The notes under the pieces are model-generated. The model searched no databases and was not told the origin of the DNA. It saw only the letters and a list, made by a program, of their open reading frames with translations. 6,600 nucleotides of DNA from an uncultured Actinomyces sp. (GTDB taxonomy: Bacteria > Actinomycetota > Actinomycetes > Actinomycetales > Actinomycetaceae), in NCBI GenBank assembly GCA_902373545.1, contig CABKMZ010000099.1, positions 1 to 6,600 of the forward strand, read 5' to 3'. This document shows positions 5,085-6,600 of this stretch, piece after piece. The translations under genes were made by a program, and so were the position numbers. Within the stretch, counting starts at the first letter, position 1, and the number at the start of each line of letters is the position of its first letter.

Positions 5085-6287
5085 ATGAGCACGCCTGACT
5101 GTACGACCTTCTCCACGCTGGCCATCCACGCCGGGTTCGACCCCGACCCCATGACGGGCGACGTGGTGCCTCCGATTCACGTCGCATCGACGTTCGTGCA
5201 GGATCGGCCCGGCGAGCTGCGCAGCGGGTATGAGTACGGGCGCTGCGGCAACCCGACGACCAACGCGTTTGCGGGTGCGCTCGCGGCCCTGGAGGGGGCG
5301 ACGCACGGCTTCGCGTTCCCGTCGGGCATGAGCGCCGAGGATACGGTGATCCGCCTGCTGGCGCGCCCCGGCGACCACGTCGTGCATTCGACCGACGTGT
5401 ACGGGGGCACCCACAAGCTCCTGAGTGTCATCAAGCCCGCCGAGGGCATCACCTCCGAGGCGGCGGACCTGACCGACCTGGCCGAGGCCGAGCGCGTGAT
5501 TCGCGGTTCGCGCCCCCAGATCGTGTGGGTGGAGACGCCCTCAAACCCGTTCCTGCTGGTTACCGACATCGCCGCGATTGCGGCCCTCACGCACGAGGTC
5601 GGCGGCCTTCTGATTGTGGACAACACTTTTGCGACGCCGGTCCTGCAGCGCCCCCTCGAGCTGGGCGCGGACGTCGTCGTGCATTCGACGACCAAGTACG
5701 TGGGCGGCCACTCCGACGTGGTCGGCGGTGCGTTCATCCTGCGCGATGGCCTGGAGCTGCCCGCGCACGTCGAGCCCTTCTTCGGTGAGCGCGACGCGGC
5801 CGCCGAGGCCGTGAAGCTGCAGATGGCCCTCGGGCACGTGCCCTCCCCGCGCGACACGTACCTGGCCCACCGTGGCCTCAAGACGCTGGCGCTGCGCGTG
5901 GAGCGCCACTGTGAGAACGCGCAGAAGGTCGCCGAGTTCCTGGCCACCCACCCCAAGGTGAGTGCCGTCCACTATCCGGGGCTGGCCTCGGACCCGGGGT
6001 ATGAGCGCGCGAAGCGGCAGAATCCGAGCGGCGTGGGCGGGGTCCTCTCCTTCCAGGTCGCCACGGAGGAAGCGGCGCTCGAGCTGACGACGCGCACGCG
6101 CATCTTCGCTCTGGCCGCGTCCCTGGGCGCGCCCGAGTCCCTCATCGAACACCCCGCGATCATGACCCACTCGACGCGCGTGGGCGGCGTGGGCGGCGTG
6201 CCCGGCACGCTCCTGCGCCTCGCGGTCGGCCTGGAGGATGTGCGGGATCTGATCGCGGACCTGGACCAGGCGCTCGCGCAGATCTGA
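5085..6287 (+). CDS. metB: Cystathionine gamma-synthase/gamma-lyase-type PLP enzyme
   Basis: This 400-residue protein belongs to the Cys/Met-metabolism PLP-dependent enzymes (fold type I). The likely reaction is cystathionine gamma-synthesis, joining cysteine to an activated homoserine on the way to methionine. Gamma-lyase activity cannot be excluded from sequence. The PLP lysine is K204 in STTKYVGGHSD (201-211). Other cofactor residues are Y51 and R53 (YGR), S80-G81-M82, Y106, D179 (VDNTFATP) and S201. The substrate carboxylate is probably held by R378 in LRLAVGLE. Oddities are C54 where the family's YxR-x-GNPT motif usually has Thr or Ser, an extra stretch of roughly 13 residues around 226-241 before the LQMALG segment, and a shortened Gly-rich loop (THSTRVGGVGGVPG, 361-374) where homologues have a longer THA/S loop. 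The gene lies 74 bases after hemH and has its own -10 element. Confidence 0.85.
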   Translation: MSTPDCTTFSTLAIHAGFDPDPMTGDVVPPIHVASTFVQDRPGELRSGYEYGRCGNPTTNAFAGALAALEGATHGFAFPSGMSAEDTVIRLLARPGDHVVHSTDVYGGTHKLLSVIKPAEGITSEAADLTDLAEAERVIRGSRPQIVWVETPSNPFLLVTDIAAIAALTHEVGGLLIVDNTFATPVLQRPLELGADVVVHSTTKYVGGHSDVVGGAFILRDGLELPAHVEPFFGERDAAAEAVKLQMALGHVPSPRDTYLAHRGLKTLALRVERHCENAQKVAEFLATHPKVSAVHYPGLASDPGYERAKRQNPSGVGGVLSFQVATEEAALELTTRTRIFALAASLGAPESLIEHPAIMTHSTRVGGVGGVPGTLLRLAVGLEDVRDLIADLDQALAQI

Positions 6288-6333
6288 TGCCGCTCTGGTG
6301 CCCACTGGTGCCGACTGGTGCCGCTCTGGTGCC
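6288..6333 (+). repeat. Short tandem repeat directly after the metB-like stop codon
   Basis: Four units of 10-11 bases follow the TGA without a gap: TGCCGCTCTGG (6288-6298), TGCCCACTGG (6299-6308), TGCCGACTGG (6309-6318) and TGCCGCTCTGG (6319-6329), then a partial TGCC. The consensus is TGCC-nn(n)-CTGG. The first and fourth units are identical. It is not self-complementary, so it is not a terminator. Confidence 0.75.
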
Positions 6334-6337
6334 TTAC

Positions 6338-6460
6338 CCACAAATCTCGCACGTAATTTAATTGGGTCAGTTTTTAGTTATGCCAGAAAACGTTGCAATT
6401 CCAACGCAGTGAATTCAATGTTTGAAATAGTGTTGAGGGAATTACGTGCGACTTTTGGGG
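6338..6460. mobile_element. Possible small non-autonomous element with 21-base inverted ends
   Basis: The arms 6338-6358 and 6440-6460 are inverted copies matching at 18 of 21 positions, including a perfect 12-base block (TCGCACGTAATT and AATTACGTGCGA). The 81 bases between them are AT-rich, unlike the metB-like gene before and the G-rich DNA after. They include a small hairpin, CGTTG-CAATTC-CAACG. No coding is present and I see no clear target duplication outside the arms. A MITE-like element is one reading; a structured RNA or a two-site regulatory region is another. Confidence 0.45.
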
Positions 6461-6600
6461 TGGGGACGAGGCTGGGGTTCCCCGGGCGGTGACGCGCTGA
6501 GAGGCGCGGCCGCGGTGGCTATGCCCGAAGCAGCTGGAGTTTGGGGGCTCTTCTGAGTTGAGTGTGGGTGAGTGGGTGTTGGTTGGGGGTTGCGGGTAGA
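6461..6600. other. G-rich region without a visible gene
   Basis: The + strand is rich in G runs: GGGG at 6457-6460, 6462-6465 and 6474-6477, then GGG at 6566-6568 and 6574-6576, GGGGG at 6585-6589 and GGG at 6594-6596. On the minus strand a frame stays open from the window edge to a TAA at 6444-6442, but its product is only Pro/Thr/Ser/Ala-rich. It could be the end of a gene that starts outside the window; I cannot support it. Confidence 0.4.

Noticed and set aside
5541..6341. A 266-codon open frame on the minus strand
   Set aside because: It lies antisense to the well-supported metB-like gene; long antisense frames are expected opposite G/C-ending codons. The same applies to the long minus-strand frames opposite dps and hemH and to the 292-codon + frame inside hemH.
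6444..6600. Partial minus-strand gene entering from the right edge
   Set aside because: A 52-codon frame with no start in the window and a Pro/Thr/Ser/Ala-only composition; its stop lies inside the inverted repeat. No family motif is visible.

Overview
The window looks like chromosomal DNA of a high-GC Gram-positive bacterium. The Dps, ferrochelatase and cystathionine gamma-synthase-type genes have strong G/C bias at third codon positions, and two starts look leaderless, as is common in actinobacteria. Protein style suggests the Actinomycetaceae (Actinomyces/Schaalia), but this is recognition from memory and not a database result. All five convincing genes are on the + strand.

Layout. Bases 1-660 hold no convincing gene: they are very GC-rich, full of palindromes, and end in a cluster of degenerate repeats (490-655) that resembles the multiple terminal repeats of an IS21-type insertion sequence. 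Composition drops sharply after about 660. An accessory stretch (about 660-3060) follows, with an operator/promoter (904-942), a small SdpI-family membrane protein (989-1390, about 45% GC in the part counted) and an acyl-CoA thioesterase/BAAT-family alpha/beta hydrolase (1463-2761). A 459-base gap leads to the dps gene (3221-3691), which has its own promoter region and a strong hairpin terminator. Next come a ferrochelatase (3967-5010) and a trans-sulfuration PLP enzyme (5085-6287), each with a TAnnnT -10 element six bases before its start codon. The end of the window holds a short tandem repeat touching the last stop codon, a 123-base AT-rich segment bounded by 21-base inverted repeats, and G-rich DNA.

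How the genes fit together. Dps (iron storage and DNA protection) and ferrochelatase (iron insertion into porphyrin) both handle ferrous iron, so their adjacency makes sense, although the terminator between them argues for separate transcripts. The metB-like gene belongs to sulfur amino acid metabolism and appears to be transcribed independently. The SdpI-like and hydrolase genes look like a horizontally acquired pair under a specific repressor encoded elsewhere. No complete mobile element, CRISPR array, tRNA or rRNA is visible. I found no clearly new defence or toxin system; the best leads are the regulated SdpI/hydrolase pair, the proteobacterial-looking ferrochelatase and the two mobile-element-like repeat structures.
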